A stretch of 64,000 nt of DNA, from contig JAKVOG010000001.1 of assembly GCA_022482925.1 (NCBI GenBank), positions 186,001 through 250,000 of the forward strand, in the 5' to 3' direction. The translations under genes and the position numbers were made by a program. Of this stretch, positions 1 to 8,911 are shown piece by piece. Origin of the DNA: Selenomonas sp. GTDB lineage: Bacteria > Bacillota > Negativicutes > Selenomonadales > Selenomonadaceae. The notes under the pieces were generated by a model. It saw nothing but the letters and a program-made list of their open reading frames with translations, made no database searches and was not told the DNA's origin. Each line of letters starts with the position of its first letter. Positions within the stretch are counted from its first letter, which is position 1.

Positions 1-94
1 CATTACTGAGTGTGCGGCTGATATGTTCCTGCCCGACAAGATCCTTGAAGCTGCCAGGGCGCCACTTCCGATATAATGCAATATAAGCCATCAT
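1..94 (-). CDS. dnaX: DNA polymerase III subunit gamma/tau, N-terminal fragment
   Basis: Only the first 30 or so codons are inside the window; the gene runs off the left edge. The reverse-strand translation starts M-MAYIALYRKWRP and continues with FKDLVGQEHISRTL, the conserved N-terminus of the clamp-loader subunit that leads into its AAA+ ATPase domain. A GGGGAGGG ribosome site lies just upstream; the start is the ATG at 94 or the next one at 91. The SRP RNA and a tRNA-Ser gene lie upstream on the same strand, a neighbourhood common for dnaX in Firmicutes. The identification rests on a short but very characteristic segment. Confidence 0.88.
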   Translation of the reverse strand, partial: MMAYIALYRKWRPGSFKDLVGQEHISRTLSN

Positions 95-133
95 TCATCC
101 CTCCCCGTAACCATCAACGAACTCAACAAAACA

Positions 134-159
134 ACAAAAAAGACAGCCTTACGGCTGCC
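134..159 (-). terminator. Rho-independent terminator of the SRP RNA
   Basis: The minus strand has the stem CAGCC-GTAA-GGCTG followed directly by TTTTTT. It lies just 3' of the SRP RNA and upstream of dnaX. Confidence 0.8.
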
Positions 160-171
160 AGATGATTCTTT

Positions 172-301
172 CTCACGTCGGACCACAGTCCCCAGGTGAC
201 CTTACGGCACATGAAGCGGCCTGCTTATCGCTGCTTCCTTCCGGACCTGACGAGGTTCGCAAGACTCCATTGCGTAAGACCCAGACACTGCAGCCCGACC
301 T
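172..301 (-). ncRNA. ffs: Signal recognition particle RNA (4.5S-like)
   Basis: The minus strand carries the SRP RNA domain IV signature GTCAGGTCCGGAAGGAAGCA at about 234-253, the Ffh-binding apical hairpin with the GGAA loop and the asymmetric AGCA bulge. The two ends pair: GTCGGGCTGCAGT near 287-299 is complementary, with G-U pairs, to ACTGTGGTCCGAC near 177-189, giving one long rod of about 130 nt. That size is nearer to the short bacterial form than to the 270-nt Bacillus form with an Alu domain. Exact ends are estimated from the closing helix. The RNA joins Ffh to target membrane proteins to SecYEG. Confidence 0.9.
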
Positions 302-348
302 GAAAAAGAATATCTGCTTCTTCCTATTTTTAAAAATAGATAAAAAAA

Positions 349-439
349 TGGCGGAGAGTGAGAGATTCGAACTCTCGGTACAGTATTACCGTACACACGC
401 TTTCCAGGCGTGCTCCTTCAACCACTCGGACAACTCTCC
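349..439 (-). tRNA. tRNA-Ser (anticodon GGA)
   Basis: Read on the minus strand, this 91-nt gene begins GGAGAGTTGTCCGAGTGG and ends with ACTCTCC-G-CCA, so the acceptor stem closes and CCA is encoded. The anticodon loop CTGGAAA has anticodon GGA, decoding UCC/UCU. A long variable arm is present, as expected for serine (class II) tRNA. TTCGAATC is the T loop. Confidence 0.95.
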
Positions 440-513
440 ACAATGCTCTACATAAAGAAGCTATTCAATTCAGCTGTTCGCGGCTCAGTAACTTGTCGCT
501 CACAACGATATAT

Positions 514-542
514 AGTTTACCACCCCCCGTCCTATCTGTCAA
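514..542 (-). promoter_or_regulatory. Sigma-70-type promoter for tRNA-Ser and SRP RNA
   Basis: Minus strand: TTGACA (537-542), 17-nt spacer, TAAACT (514-519). The -35 is perfect and the start would fall about 65 nt upstream of the mature tRNA. It is the only good promoter before the stable-RNA genes. Confidence 0.7.
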
Positions 543-570
543 CACTTTTTTGACAAACTTATTCCAGTCT

Positions 571-611
571 GCTCTGATTATCTGACGCAACAGGCATCAG
601 ACGATCAGAGC
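571..611 (-). terminator. Hairpin overlapping the CheX-like stop codon
   Basis: GCTCTGAT-C-GTCTGA pairs with TCAGAT-A-ATCAGAGC with an 11-nt loop. The stem includes the stop codon of the CheX-like gene. There is no clean T-run immediately after it, so it may stabilise the mRNA end or terminate weakly. Confidence 0.45.
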
Positions 612-1288
612 ATTAATCCAGCCAGTGGTCCATCCGCATGATTCGTCGTCTCCAGGAACTCATCTGCAGACAAGATGGCCTGAAATGGTCCCATAGCCGT
701 ATAGATGCGCAAACGCAGCTGCCGGCTGCCGCAAGGATGAATATTCATGGCTGAATGCGGTGTATCCAAATCAGCTTCCAGTTTCTGATTGGCCAATTCT
801 ATGCAAAACAGGCCATTCACCACATTAAGGAATTCTTCTACACTGTCTATGGCCAGTTCATCCATATCAGGCATTTCCTCCTGACTGTAACGTTCTGCCA
901 GTTTGAGATAGACTTGTTCCGAAGCGATCAACCCGATTGTCAGGTTAAAATCACCACTGATATGCTGCGACACTGCATAGGATGGCGTAACCTCGTCAAC
1001 AAAGACTGCTGCATTCCCCACTACAGCTTCAGTATGGGCAAGATCACGCAGACTGTCCGTAAACAGCTCCATATAATCGCTGTACGCATCAACTTCTGCT
1101 GCAAACTCACTGCCGGCTGCCCGCTTCACCGCTGTCCGGACTGGACGAGTATCCATCTCATCCTCCGGCAGCATTCGTGCCAATACCGACTCATCCTTCT
1201 CAGCCTGCCGCAGCAGTTCCTGTATCTGGCCAGCAGAATAATCCGCCTCATTGAACAGGCACTGCGCAATACTGAAATTATTTCTCAT
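605..1288 (-). CDS. CheX/CheC-like chemotaxis phosphatase domain protein
   Basis: A 227-residue soluble protein. The C-terminal half (about residues 90-215) looks like a CheX/CheC fold: it has an SVEEFLNVVNG segment matching the family's ExxN helix, whose acidic and Asn residues attack phospho-CheY, followed by a C-terminal beta stretch. The first 85 residues are helical and not recognised. The gene starts inside the end of the CheY-like gene (11-base overlap), so the two are translationally coupled and probably form a receiver/phosphatase pair. No CheA, receptor or motility gene lies nearby, so the input is unknown. The family assignment is moderate; a direct role in chemotaxis is inferred. 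Confidence 0.65.
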   Translation of the reverse strand: MRNNFSIAQCLFNEADYSAGQIQELLRQAEKDESVLARMLPEDEMDTRPVRTAVKRAAGSEFAAEVDAYSDYMELFTDSLRDLAHTEAVVGNAAVFVDEVTPSYAVSQHISGDFNLTIGLIASEQVYLKLAERYSQEEMPDMDELAIDSVEEFLNVVNGLFCIELANQKLEADLDTPHSAMNIHPCGSRQLRLRIYTAMGPFQAILSADEFLETTNHADGPLAGLML

Positions 1289-1664
1289 GACCAGTAACCT
1301 TCTTCCGGATCATTTCAACTGCCTTCACAATCTGCTCACGTGTATAGGGTTTCTGGATAAAATCAGCAGCCCCCATTTTTAACGTTGTCATCAATTTCTG
1401 TGGCGTACCAGCCGACGACAACATCACCACCGGCAAATTAGGATTGACTTCCCGAATGACCTGTAGTGCCTCAATTCCTCCCACTTCCGGCATAACAATA
1501 TCGAGGAATATGCCATCCAACGATTCCTGCAAATTGATCATCACAGCTTCTTTGCCATTCTGAGCCTCCAACACCTCACAGCCCAGAGCTTCCAATTCTT
1601 CCCGAAGCTTCCTCCGCAACAATTTGGAATCGTCTGTAATCAGTACTTTCAGTTTTTTAGCCAA
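1278..1664 (-). CDS. CheY-like single-domain response regulator
   Basis: A stand-alone receiver domain of 128 residues: VLITDDSKLLRR gives the acidic pair, GIFLDIVMPEVGG the phospho-acceptor Asp, VVMLSSAG the switch Ser/Thr region and FIQKPYTREQIV the conserved Lys. The frame is open further upstream to 1754, but a TTG at 1664 preceded at 8 nt by GAGGGGG is the better start because it places the first strand at the normal distance from the N-terminus. No output domain. It overlaps the downstream CheX-like gene, which probably dephosphorylates it. Confidence 0.85.
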   Translation of the reverse strand: MAKKLKVLITDDSKLLRRKLREELEALGCEVLEAQNGKEAVMINLQESLDGIFLDIVMPEVGGIEALQVIREVNPNLPVVMLSSAGTPQKLMTTLKMGAADFIQKPYTREQIVKAVEMIRKKVTGHEK

Positions 1665-1757
1665 AATGTCCGCCCCCTCAGCAGGAATATATGTAAAACG
1701 ATTTTCGCCTGTATTAATCTTATTCGTCGCTTTAGCGAATATTCCTTCATGCATGTC

Positions 1758-1800
1758 AAAAAAAAGACAGCCGACCGATCAATGAAGACCAGCCAGCTGC
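1758..1800 (-). terminator. Terminator of the deo/nup operon
   Basis: Downstream of the nupC stop, the minus strand forms a 13-bp GU-rich stem (CAGCTGGCTGGTC with GATCGGTCGGCTG) followed by TTTTTTTT. Confidence 0.65.
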
Positions 1801-1820
1801 TCATGGGTTTCAACATAGAG

Positions 1821-3023
1821 TTACCAGATAAACATACCAGCAATACCTGCCGACAGCAGGGATACCAGAATACCCGACAACAGCATATAGCCAACATTAC
1901 GGGAAATCAGCTCATTCTTGCTATCATCGACAAGCCCCTTGAAGCAGCCGATAATCATACCCAGCGTAGAGAAGTTTGCAAAGGAAGTAACAAATACCGT
2001 CAGTACGCCCTGCATATGGCGGCTGAAATCGCCCATGATATCCTGGACATTCAGCATGACAACAAACTCGTTGGTAACCAGCTTCGTCCCCATGTACTGA
2101 GCCAGCTGGAACGCCTCGCCCGTGTCCAGGCCCATAAGCCAGGCAAACGGGAACATGATGCATCCAAGGATGTTCTCCAGAGTAAGTGCCGGGTGCGCAA
2201 TGACCAGCAGCATATCAATCAATTTAGCCAGGGCGACAAAAGCGATGACGTTTGCACAGATGATAAGAATCAGACGGCCAGCGCCCAGGATTGAGTTGCC
2301 GAGGAACGAGAAGAATGGTTCTCTCTTCTGTCCGCCATCATTGACACGGGCAACCGTATCTTCTTCTTCCATAATTTTTACCGGATGAAGGATATTCGTG
2401 ACAATGAGTGCATTGATGACATTCAAAGGAATAGCCGTGATGATGAACTCGCCCGGCATCATTTTCGTGTAGATACCGACCATAGCCGCGGTAATGCAGC
2501 TCATGGACATCATCGCAAGCGTCAGGCAACGGTCTGCCTTCATACGCTTGAGCTGGAGGCTGGATACTGCCAGCGCCTCGGTATTGCCCAGAAACATCAT
2601 CTCAATGGCAAAGAACGACTCAAACTTCGGCTCACGCGTGATGAATGCCAGTGCCTTACCGACATATTTGATGATGAACGGCAGGATACCGATGTACGTC
2701 AGGATATCAAACATCGGAACAACCAGCAGGATTGGCAGCAGCTGCGGAGGTAAAGAAGTTCATCTGCGGTACATGTACCCAGTCCGGGAATGCAAACGCG
2801 AATGCCTTCATACGCTACACTGATCAGCCAGCTGAAACCAGCGGCTGCAGCCACGATGATCTCGCGGCCGACAGGAAACGACGTCAGGAAACCAGGCCAG
2901 GAAAACATTCAGGATAAGCAGCGCACCAACACTACGCCACTGAATCTCCTTACGTTTCTTTGAAAAAAGGACGCCAATTGCCAAAAAAACTGCAACGCCC
3001 AAAACGTTGATTGCAAAATACAT
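1821..3023 (-). pseudogene. nupC: NupC-type concentrative nucleoside transporter, frame broken
   Basis: The intact product would be a polytopic inner-membrane H+/Na+-nucleoside symporter of about 400 residues. The N-terminus (MYFAINVLGVAVFLAIGV) and the long C-terminal part, with FDILTYIGILPFIIK, FESFFAIEMMFLGNTEA and QLKRMKADRCLTLAMMSMS, are classic CNT-family motifs. Three extra bases break the frame, near 2889, 2798 and 2743; removing one base at each restores continuous, well-conserved protein across the breaks (for example the TSFPVGREI and PDWVHVPQMNFFTSA segments). No other decay is seen, so assembly error is as likely as real inactivation. It is the last gene of the deo operon and would import the nucleosides the others degrade. 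Confidence 0.85.
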
Positions 3024-3118
3024 AATAAAAAAACTCCTCTTTGAATGATTTGAAATAAGACACGTGTCCTATTCTCCCACAATCATCCCTGTCTTGTCAA
3101 TATCTTCAGGATTACAAA

Positions 3119-3505
3119 TCAAAGGTCCTTGTCGGAAAATGCATAGGGCAGAATCTCGTCCAGGGTAACCACTTTGACATCACCCTTAAGATTCGCCATG
3201 ATGATCTTATTGATATGGAACTCACCCATAACCTGACGGCAGGCACCACAAGGCGAGCACGGACCTTCCGTATCAGCGATCAGGGCAATGGCCTCAATCT
3301 CTTTTTCTCCTTCAGAAACCGCCTTGAAGATTGCGGTACGCTCTGCGCAGTTCGTCACCGGATAGCTGGAGTTCTCAATATTGCAGCCCCCATAGACATT
3401 GCCCTTCTTTGTCAGTACAGCAGCACCGACCTTGAATTTGGAATACGGGCTGTAGGAAAACTCCCGATATTTTCTGGCTACCTCAATTAGTTCTTTATCC
3501 TCCAC
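3119..3505 (-). CDS. cdd: Cytidine deaminase
   Basis: Converts cytidine and deoxycytidine to uridine and deoxyuridine. The zinc site is complete: NCAERTAIF supplies the first Cys and catalytic Glu, and PCSPCGACRQ the two further Cys ligands. YSPYSKFKVGAAV is the substrate-side signature. An upstream ATG at 3541 is open, but the GTG at 3505 behind GAGGGAG gives the usual family N-terminus (VEDKELIEVARKYREFSYSPYS) and 128 residues, matching the small tetrameric class. The frame is intact although its operon neighbours are broken. Confidence 0.95.
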   Translation of the reverse strand: MEDKELIEVARKYREFSYSPYSKFKVGAAVLTKKGNVYGGCNIENSSYPVTNCAERTAIFKAVSEGEKEIEAIALIADTEGPCSPCGACRQVMGEFHINKIIMANLKGDVKVVTLDEILPYAFSDKDL

Positions 3506-3597
3506 GATAAAACACTCCCTCAATACAAAATTTATCGACAATTCTCTTTATATATAGGAAGGAAGTCCGCAGACTTCCCCTTATATCTACTGACTGA

Positions 3598-4926
3598 TCA
3601 GTATTTTTCTACCTTATCTTTTTCTACCCGGGCATAAACCAGTGGTTCTTTCTCCGGCTGTGCATCGCCAATGATAACCGCTTCACGATACATGCGCTCT
3701 GCTTCCTTAAGCGATTCTTCCTTGGACGTATAAAGCGTTACCAGATTCTCACCCTTCTTGACCGCATCACCATATTTCTTATGCAGAATAAGGCCTGCTG
3801 AGAAATCGATGTCGCTTTCCTTAGTCTCACGACCTGCGCCCAGTACCACTGAGGTCACACCGACTTCTTCCGCATTCATCTTCACAATGTAGCCATCGCG
3901 ATCTGCCAGAACCTCCGCCTTGTATGGAGCCTTGGCAAACTTGTCATAGTCACGCAGGACTGCATCATCGCCGCCCTGCGCCTTGACCATCGTGCAGAAC
4001 GTCTCGAAAGCACTGCCATCAGCAATGACTTTCTCCGCCATCTCACGGCATTCCTCTGGCGTACCTTTGCCAACCAGATACAGCATGTTAGCCGCCAGCT
4101 GCAGCGACACTTCCGTAAGATCTGCCGGGCCATGTCCCTTGAGGACATCCATGGACTCCATGACCTCGATGCTGTTGCCGATACCAAAGCCCAGCGGCGT
4201 ATCCATATCCGTGATCAGTGCTACCGTGCGGCGGCCAGCGCCCTTCACCAATAGCAACCATCGTCTGAGCCAGCTTGATCGAGTCATCCAGCGTCTTCAT
4301 GAAGGCGCCGCTGCCCGTCTTGACATCGAGCAGGATGCAGTCCGAGCCAGCAGCCAGCTTCTTGCTCATGATGGAGGAAGCGATAAGTGGGAATGCTGTC
4401 GACCGTAGCCGTAACATCACGCAGTGCATAGAGCTTCTTGTCAGGCCGGAGCCAGGTTGCCGGACTGACCGATTACGCTGACGCCGCATTTATTGACCGT
4501 ATCGAAGAACTCCTTGCGGTCAAGTACCGTGCGGTAGCCCGGGAATGGCCTCAAGTTTGTCGACCGTTCCGCCCGTATGGACCAAGTCCACGGCCGGACA
4601 TCTTCGCTACCTTGCCGCCGCAGGCTGCCACGATTGGAGCTACAATGAGAGTCGTCTTATCACCGACACCGCCCGTGGAATGCTTATCCACCTTTCTTGC
4701 CGCTGATAGCCGACAGATCGATCATATCGCCCGATTTAGCCATGGTCTTCGTCAGTTCCGTGATCTCAAGGTCATTCATGCCCTTGAACCAGATGGCCAT
4801 CAGCATGGCAGACATCTGATAGTCCGGAATCTCGCCTTTGACATAACCATCAATCATGAACTGGATTTCCTGTTCCGTCAGGACTTCCCCATGCTTCTTC
4901 TTCATAATCAGATCATACATTCTCAT
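3598..4926 (-). pseudogene. deoA: Pyrimidine-nucleoside (thymidine) phosphorylase, frame broken
   Basis: Phosphorolysis of thymidine, uridine or deoxyuridine to base and (deoxy)ribose-1-phosphate. The start [20 protein letters not shown] and the blocks [44 protein letters not shown] and [16 protein letters not shown] all belong to this family, but they lie in different frames. Six single-base insertions explain it, near 4693, 4581, 4536, 4442, 4386 and 4252; with these removed the protein is about 440 residues and complete. No internal stop remains after correction. The pattern points to sequence error rather than to an old pseudogene. Pdp (broad pyrimidine) versus DeoA specificity cannot be decided here. 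Confidence 0.85.
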
Positions 4927-4966
4927 AATACTATCGCTCCTTTATCATTTGAGAGACTTACGGCTC

Positions 4967-6143
4967 TTATTTCACGAAACGCGGCAGCAGGCTTTCGCCT
5001 TTGGTCTTCAAATCAGCAGCCGAACATATCCGAAATCGTAGCGGCGATCATAGCGAAAGGTCGGATAGGTACCGAGGTTGACACCCGCTTTGACCTGCTT
5101 GCCATAAACCAGAATGGCACATACTCACGCGTGTGATCCGTTCCCGGTGCACCTGGGTCACAGCCATGGTCTGCGGTGATCATGAGGACATCATCCTCAC
5201 GCATCTTGCTCATGAACTCACCCAGCTGACGGTCAAATACCGTAGCCGCCTCAGCGTAGCCGTCAATATTACGGCGATGGCCATACTGCATGTCGAAATC
5301 AACCAGATTGACATAGCACAGACCAGTGAAATCCTCGTCCATGACCTTGAGCGTCTTCTCCATACCATCAACATTGTCTTTGTTGATGCCCAGACTGCGG
5401 CTGATGCTGCGGCCTGCGAAAATATCCGAGATCTTACCGACACCAATCGTAGCGAGACCCTTGCGCTGCAAAGCATCCATCATCGTATCCCCTGTCGGAT
5501 CAAGCGAAAAGTCATGACGGCGCGAGGTACGCGTATAGTTTGGATAGCTGCCTACATACGGGCGGGCAATAACACGGCCTACGCCATGCTCACCCTGCAG
5601 GATCTCACGGGCCGTCTTGCAGTAGCCATAGAGTTCCTCGACCGGAACATCGGCCTCATTGGCTGCAATCTGGAACACGCTGTCAGCCGACGTATAAACG
5701 ATCAGTCCACCAGTCTTTTCCTGTTCCTGACCATAATCCATGATTACCTTGGTGCCGGAATACGGTTTGTTGCAAAGGATCTTCTTACCGAAAGCCTTTT
5801 CGAGCTTCTCAATGAGATCGGCCGGAAAACCATCCGGATACGTCGGCATCGGACGCTCGGAAATGATACCTGCCATCTCCCAATGACCAGTTGTCGTATC
5901 CTTACCGCGCGAAAGTTCCCGCAAGCGGGCAAAGGAACCGATTGGCTGATCGACCGGCTGCCCACAGCCGACACCATCGATGTTAAAAAGCCCCATCCTG
6001 GCCATATTCGGCGTATCATATTTCGGTGATGCCACGATTGATTTCAGCGTATTGCAGTCTCCGTCGCCGAATTCTGCTGCATCCGGCTCCCGGCCGATGC
6101 CATAACTATCAAGAACAATGACAAATGCACGTTTGAATTTCAT
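4967..6143 (-). pseudogene. deoB: Phosphopentomutase, 3' end out of frame
   Basis: Interconverts (deoxy)ribose-1- and 5-phosphate, using a phosphothreonine and two Mn2+ ions (alkaline-phosphatase superfamily). About 340 residues are in frame: MKFKRAFVIVLDSYGIG holds the first metal Asp, SRGKDTTTGHWE the phosphorylated Thr and MITADHGCDPGAPGTDHTRE the His/Asp metal ligands. After EYVPF the frame is lost by one missing base (near 5112) and two extra bases (near 5053 and 5017). The corrected tail reads LVYGKQVKAGVNLGTYPTFA and ends LLPRFVK at a TAA at 4967, so the real gene is about 47 bases longer than the open frame. Sits between deoC and deoA. Confidence 0.85.
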
Positions 6144-6175
6144 TTTATGTTACCTCCCTATTGGATCTGTCCTGA

Positions 6176-6835
6176 TTATTGATCGAGCTCCTCATGCAGG
6201 ACCTTGACCGCTGCACTGGCTCCGAGCCGGGTGCAGCCAGCTTCCAGAAAAGCTTCCATTTCTGCACGGGTATGGATGCCGCCCGCAGCCTTCATGCCGA
6301 CGCCCGGACCGATATTGGCCTTGAAAAGTGCAATATCTTCCAGCTTAGCACCAGCACTGCCAAAGCCCGTCGAAGTCTTGATGATATCCGCACCAGCCTC
6401 AGTGACGCAATGACAGGCTGCGATCTTCTCCTCTTCCGTCAGGAAGCAGGTCTCTACGATGACTTTCAGGATGCGGTCTCCTACCAGGTTCTTCAACGCA
6501 CGAATCTCTTCTGTCACATAATTGGTCTCGCCAGCCTTCAGCATACCAATATTGATGACCATATCGATCTCACAGGCACCATCGGCCAGTGCCTGCGCCG
6601 TCTCTGCCAGCTTGGCAGCCGTGTTACAATTACCATTTGGGAAACCTACTACCGTAGCGATCTTGAGCTGATCCCCATATTTTGCCTGAATGCGTGGAAT
6701 GAAACAGGACGGAATCATTACCGTAGCTGCCTGATATTTCACTGCCTCATCACAAATTTCCTGGATTTCAGCCCAGGTGGCCGTCTGCTTCAAGTAAGTG
6801 TGGTCAACATGTGCCATAATCTCTCTTGCTTTCAT
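6176..6835 (-). CDS. deoC: Deoxyribose-phosphate aldolase
   Basis: Cleaves 2-deoxyribose-5-phosphate to glyceraldehyde-3-phosphate and acetaldehyde, feeding salvaged nucleosides to glycolysis. The 219-residue TIM barrel is the short DERA type. Lys153 in ADIIKTSTGFG is the Schiff-base residue and Lys182 in GVGMKAAGGIHT the second catalytic Lys. VDHTYLK near the start is the family N-terminal motif. ATG is preceded by TGGAGGC. It is the first gene of the deoC-deoB-deoA-cdd-nupC operon. Confidence 0.96.
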   Translation of the reverse strand: MKAREIMAHVDHTYLKQTATWAEIQEICDEAVKYQAATVMIPSCFIPRIQAKYGDQLKIATVVGFPNGNCNTAAKLAETAQALADGACEIDMVINIGMLKAGETNYVTEEIRALKNLVGDRILKVIVETCFLTEEEKIAACHCVTEAGADIIKTSTGFGSAGAKLEDIALFKANIGPGVGMKAAGGIHTRAEMEAFLEAGCTRLGASAAVKVLHEELDQ

Positions 6836-6953
6836 TTGAATGCCTCCATTATCTAGAAATTTATTCTTATGAAATACATACGTCCTTTTCTAAGTAACAA
6901 TCACAACATCGAGCTATTCTGTTTCGGGATAGTTTTCTATGTTTGTAATTGTC

Positions 6954-6968
6954 TGACGATTCTCGTCA
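6954..6968. promoter_or_regulatory. Palindromic operator candidate upstream of deoC
   Basis: TGACGA-TTC-TCGTCA is a perfect 6+6 bp inverted repeat in the otherwise AT-rich leader, about 120 bp before the deoC start. Position suggests a repressor site for the deo operon. No regulator gene is adjacent and I do not recognise the motif. Confidence 0.4.
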
Positions 6969-7020
6969 TATATGTTTCCCTTTGTTGTTATTATTGTAAA
7001 TCTTTTCCTCTTATAATAAA

Positions 7021-7081
7021 AGGACACATGTCTTGTATCATCGCTTCTTTGATGAAAGCAATGCCGTCAGACAGGTGTCCC
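7021..7081 (-). terminator. Long-stem terminator of the acetyltransferase gene
   Basis: On the minus strand GGACACCTGTCT pairs with AGACATGTGTCC (11 of 12 bp), with a second small hairpin inside the 35-nt loop, then TTTTATT. It separates the acetyltransferase from the deo operon leader. Confidence 0.7.
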
Positions 7082-7096
7082 CTGTGCAGTCTCAGA

Positions 7097-7639
7097 TTAT
7101 CGGAAAAGTTCCAGTCCCTGCTCTTTCCTGGCCTGGTATTCCCGGTCAAGAATCCCCAGCACAACCAGATTCTCATAGACGCCATTCGTAAGCAGTGTTT
7201 CCCGGATCAGGCCCTCACGCTGCATCCCCTCCGATTCGTACAGATGAAGCGCACGTTGATTATAGTCCTTGCAGTCCAGCCAGGCACGATGGAATTTCAG
7301 CTCATCGAAGGCCCAGGCTTTCAGGAGCTGCATTGCCTCATGTCCATAGCCTTTTCCCTTCCGATCGATAATCACATGCGTCCACTCGATCTCACGAGCT
7401 TCAGTAGTCAGTCCATTGATCATCAGATAACCGACCGGATCACCAGAGTCAATCTCCTCCACGATGACATCCATTGCAGACTTTCCCTCTTCGATGAGCT
7501 TCGTATGAAAGTCCCGATCAAACGGCACAATGAATGGCAGATTCGCCGGATCATATTCCAGCCGCATGATGTAGTCCAGATCAGCCAGCCCGGCCCGGCG
7601 CAGCCGAAGCCTGTTTCCTGTATATAAAATATCAGCCAT
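7097..7639 (-). CDS. GNAT-family N-acetyltransferase (RimJ/RimL-like)
   Basis: A 180-residue protein of the RimJ/RimL branch. LRLRRAGLADLDYIMRLE is the usual N-terminal strand-helix, and IDRKGKGYGHEAMQLLKAWAF is the acetyl-CoA pyrophosphate-binding motif A (R/Q-x-x-G-x-G/A). FHRAWLDCKDYNQRALHLYESEGM is the motif B region containing the N-x-R-A-x-x-x-Y signature. An in-frame codon seven residues upstream is open, but the ATG at 7639 has AGGAG at 6 nt. The acceptor (protein N-terminus, amine or antibiotic) cannot be told. It is divergently transcribed from the MscS gene. Confidence 0.85.
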   Translation of the reverse strand: MADILYTGNRLRLRRAGLADLDYIMRLEYDPANLPFIVPFDRDFHTKLIEEGKSAMDVIVEEIDSGDPVGYLMINGLTTEAREIEWTHVIIDRKGKGYGHEAMQLLKAWAFDELKFHRAWLDCKDYNQRALHLYESEGMQREGLIRETLLTNGVYENLVVLGILDREYQARKEQGLELFR

Positions 7640-7751
7640 ATAATACTCCTTTTTCAGCAATTCTCCTTTTCTTTCAGCTAACCTATAGTATAATAAGAAT
7701 GATTTTTAAGTTCAAGTCTGTTCATGGATTTGATTGAAGGAGGAATTCACT

Positions 7752-8825
7752 TTGCCGAATATGGAATGGATGACCTGGATCGACTGGGCACACTTTCTGA
7801 AAATGCTGATTATCCCGGGATGTATCCTGGTTGCTTCACTAACTGCCGGTATCACGCTGAACCGTGCCATCAAAAAACGAGTGGCATCCCATCTGACCAA
7901 TGATGAGATGAGCTGGCAATATATCTTCACCAATGCCCTGCAGGGCGTGCCGATTTCGCTTTGTCTGGTTGTCGGCCTGTACTGGATGGTCAATACGATT
8001 GATATCATCGAGCCATTGGTCAAGATCTTCTCCTATATCCTGTTCACTGTCATCATCTTCTCCATCACCCGGGTAATTGCCCGCACGGTCAATGGTGTCC
8101 TTGATATGCAGATTGAGCACTCACAGGAAAAGATGCCAAAGACCACTCTGCTCAATGCCATCGTCAATGGCATCATCTACGCAATGGGTATTCTGGTCGT
8201 ATTGCAGTACTATGGCATATCGATTGCACCAATCCTCACCGCTCTGGGAGTTGGTGGTATGGCCGTAGCCCTCTCCCTCCAGGAAACACTGGCGAATATC
8301 TTCTCGGGGCTGCACCTAATCCTGTCCAAACAGCTCCGACTGGGTGACTATATCCGCCTGAGCACAGGCGAGGAAGGCCGCGTAACCGATATTACCTGGC
8401 GCTTCACGACTATTGTCCCTTCCGGTGACAGCAACATGGTCGTCATCCCAAATCAGAAGATTGCTTCTTCCAATATCACCAATTACAGCATGCCCCGCCG
8501 CGATATCGCCATCAAGATTCCCGTCGGAGTCGCCTATGACAGCGATCTGGATAAGGTCGAGCGCGTCACGCTGGAAGTAGCCCGGACCGTGATTGAACAG
8601 GTAGATGAGGGTGTCCAGATTCCACCGGCCGTACGCTTCCATACCTTCGGCGAATCCAGCATCGACTTCAACGTAATCATGCATTCCAGCCGCTTTGACC
8701 ACCAGTTCCTGCTGAAACATGAATTCATCAAGGCTCTGACCCGACGTTATCGCGAAGAAGGCATCGATATTCCCTATCCGATCCGCACAGTCATTTCATC
8801 CTCATCCGTTGATGAGACAAGATGA
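7752..8825 (+). CDS. MscS-family mechanosensitive ion channel
   Basis: An inner-membrane channel that opens under hypo-osmotic stress. There are about four hydrophobic helices in the first 185 residues; the pore helix is VGGMAVALSLQETLANIFSG, with the Gly/Ala packing typical of TM3. The beta domain follows (LRLGDYIRLSTGEEGRVTDI, then NMVVIPNQKIASSNITNYS), then a C-terminal alpha/beta part ending near PIRTVISSSS. At 357 residues it is longer than E. coli MscS by one or two N-terminal helices. The chosen start is TTG at 7752, 8 nt after AAGGAGG; the ATG at 7761 is too far from that site. Confidence 0.9.
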   Translation: MPNMEWMTWIDWAHFLKMLIIPGCILVASLTAGITLNRAIKKRVASHLTNDEMSWQYIFTNALQGVPISLCLVVGLYWMVNTIDIIEPLVKIFSYILFTVIIFSITRVIARTVNGVLDMQIEHSQEKMPKTTLLNAIVNGIIYAMGILVVLQYYGISIAPILTALGVGGMAVALSLQETLANIFSGLHLILSKQLRLGDYIRLSTGEEGRVTDITWRFTTIVPSGDSNMVVIPNQKIASSNITNYSMPRRDIAIKIPVGVAYDSDLDKVERVTLEVARTVIEQVDEGVQIPPAVRFHTFGESSIDFNVIMHSSRFDHQFLLKHEFIKALTRRYREEGIDIPYPIRTVISSSSVDETR

Positions 8826-8864
8826 TGGGTTCACTTTTCCATTGAATACTAGATATGGTATACT

Positions 8865-8911
8865 GTTATCCACAAATCCTATTGAGGTAAATTTGTGGAT
8901 AACTTTTTTTT
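8865..8911 (+). terminator. Terminator after the MscS gene, built from two DnaA boxes
   Basis: GTTATCCACAAAT (8865-8877) and ATTTGTGGATAAC (8891-8903) form a perfect 13-bp stem with a 13-nt loop, followed by eight T. The stem is AT-rich, so termination may be modest. Each arm contains a perfect 9-bp DnaA box. Confidence 0.7.

Noticed and set aside
162-455. Small plus-strand proteins over the SRP RNA and tRNA-Ser region
   Set aside because: They fall on stable RNA genes identified by structure and have no coding evidence.
2740-5120. Programmed +1 frameshifting in the deo operon
   Set aside because: Too many sites per gene, no common slippery sequence, and a -1 event is mixed in; sequence error explains it better.
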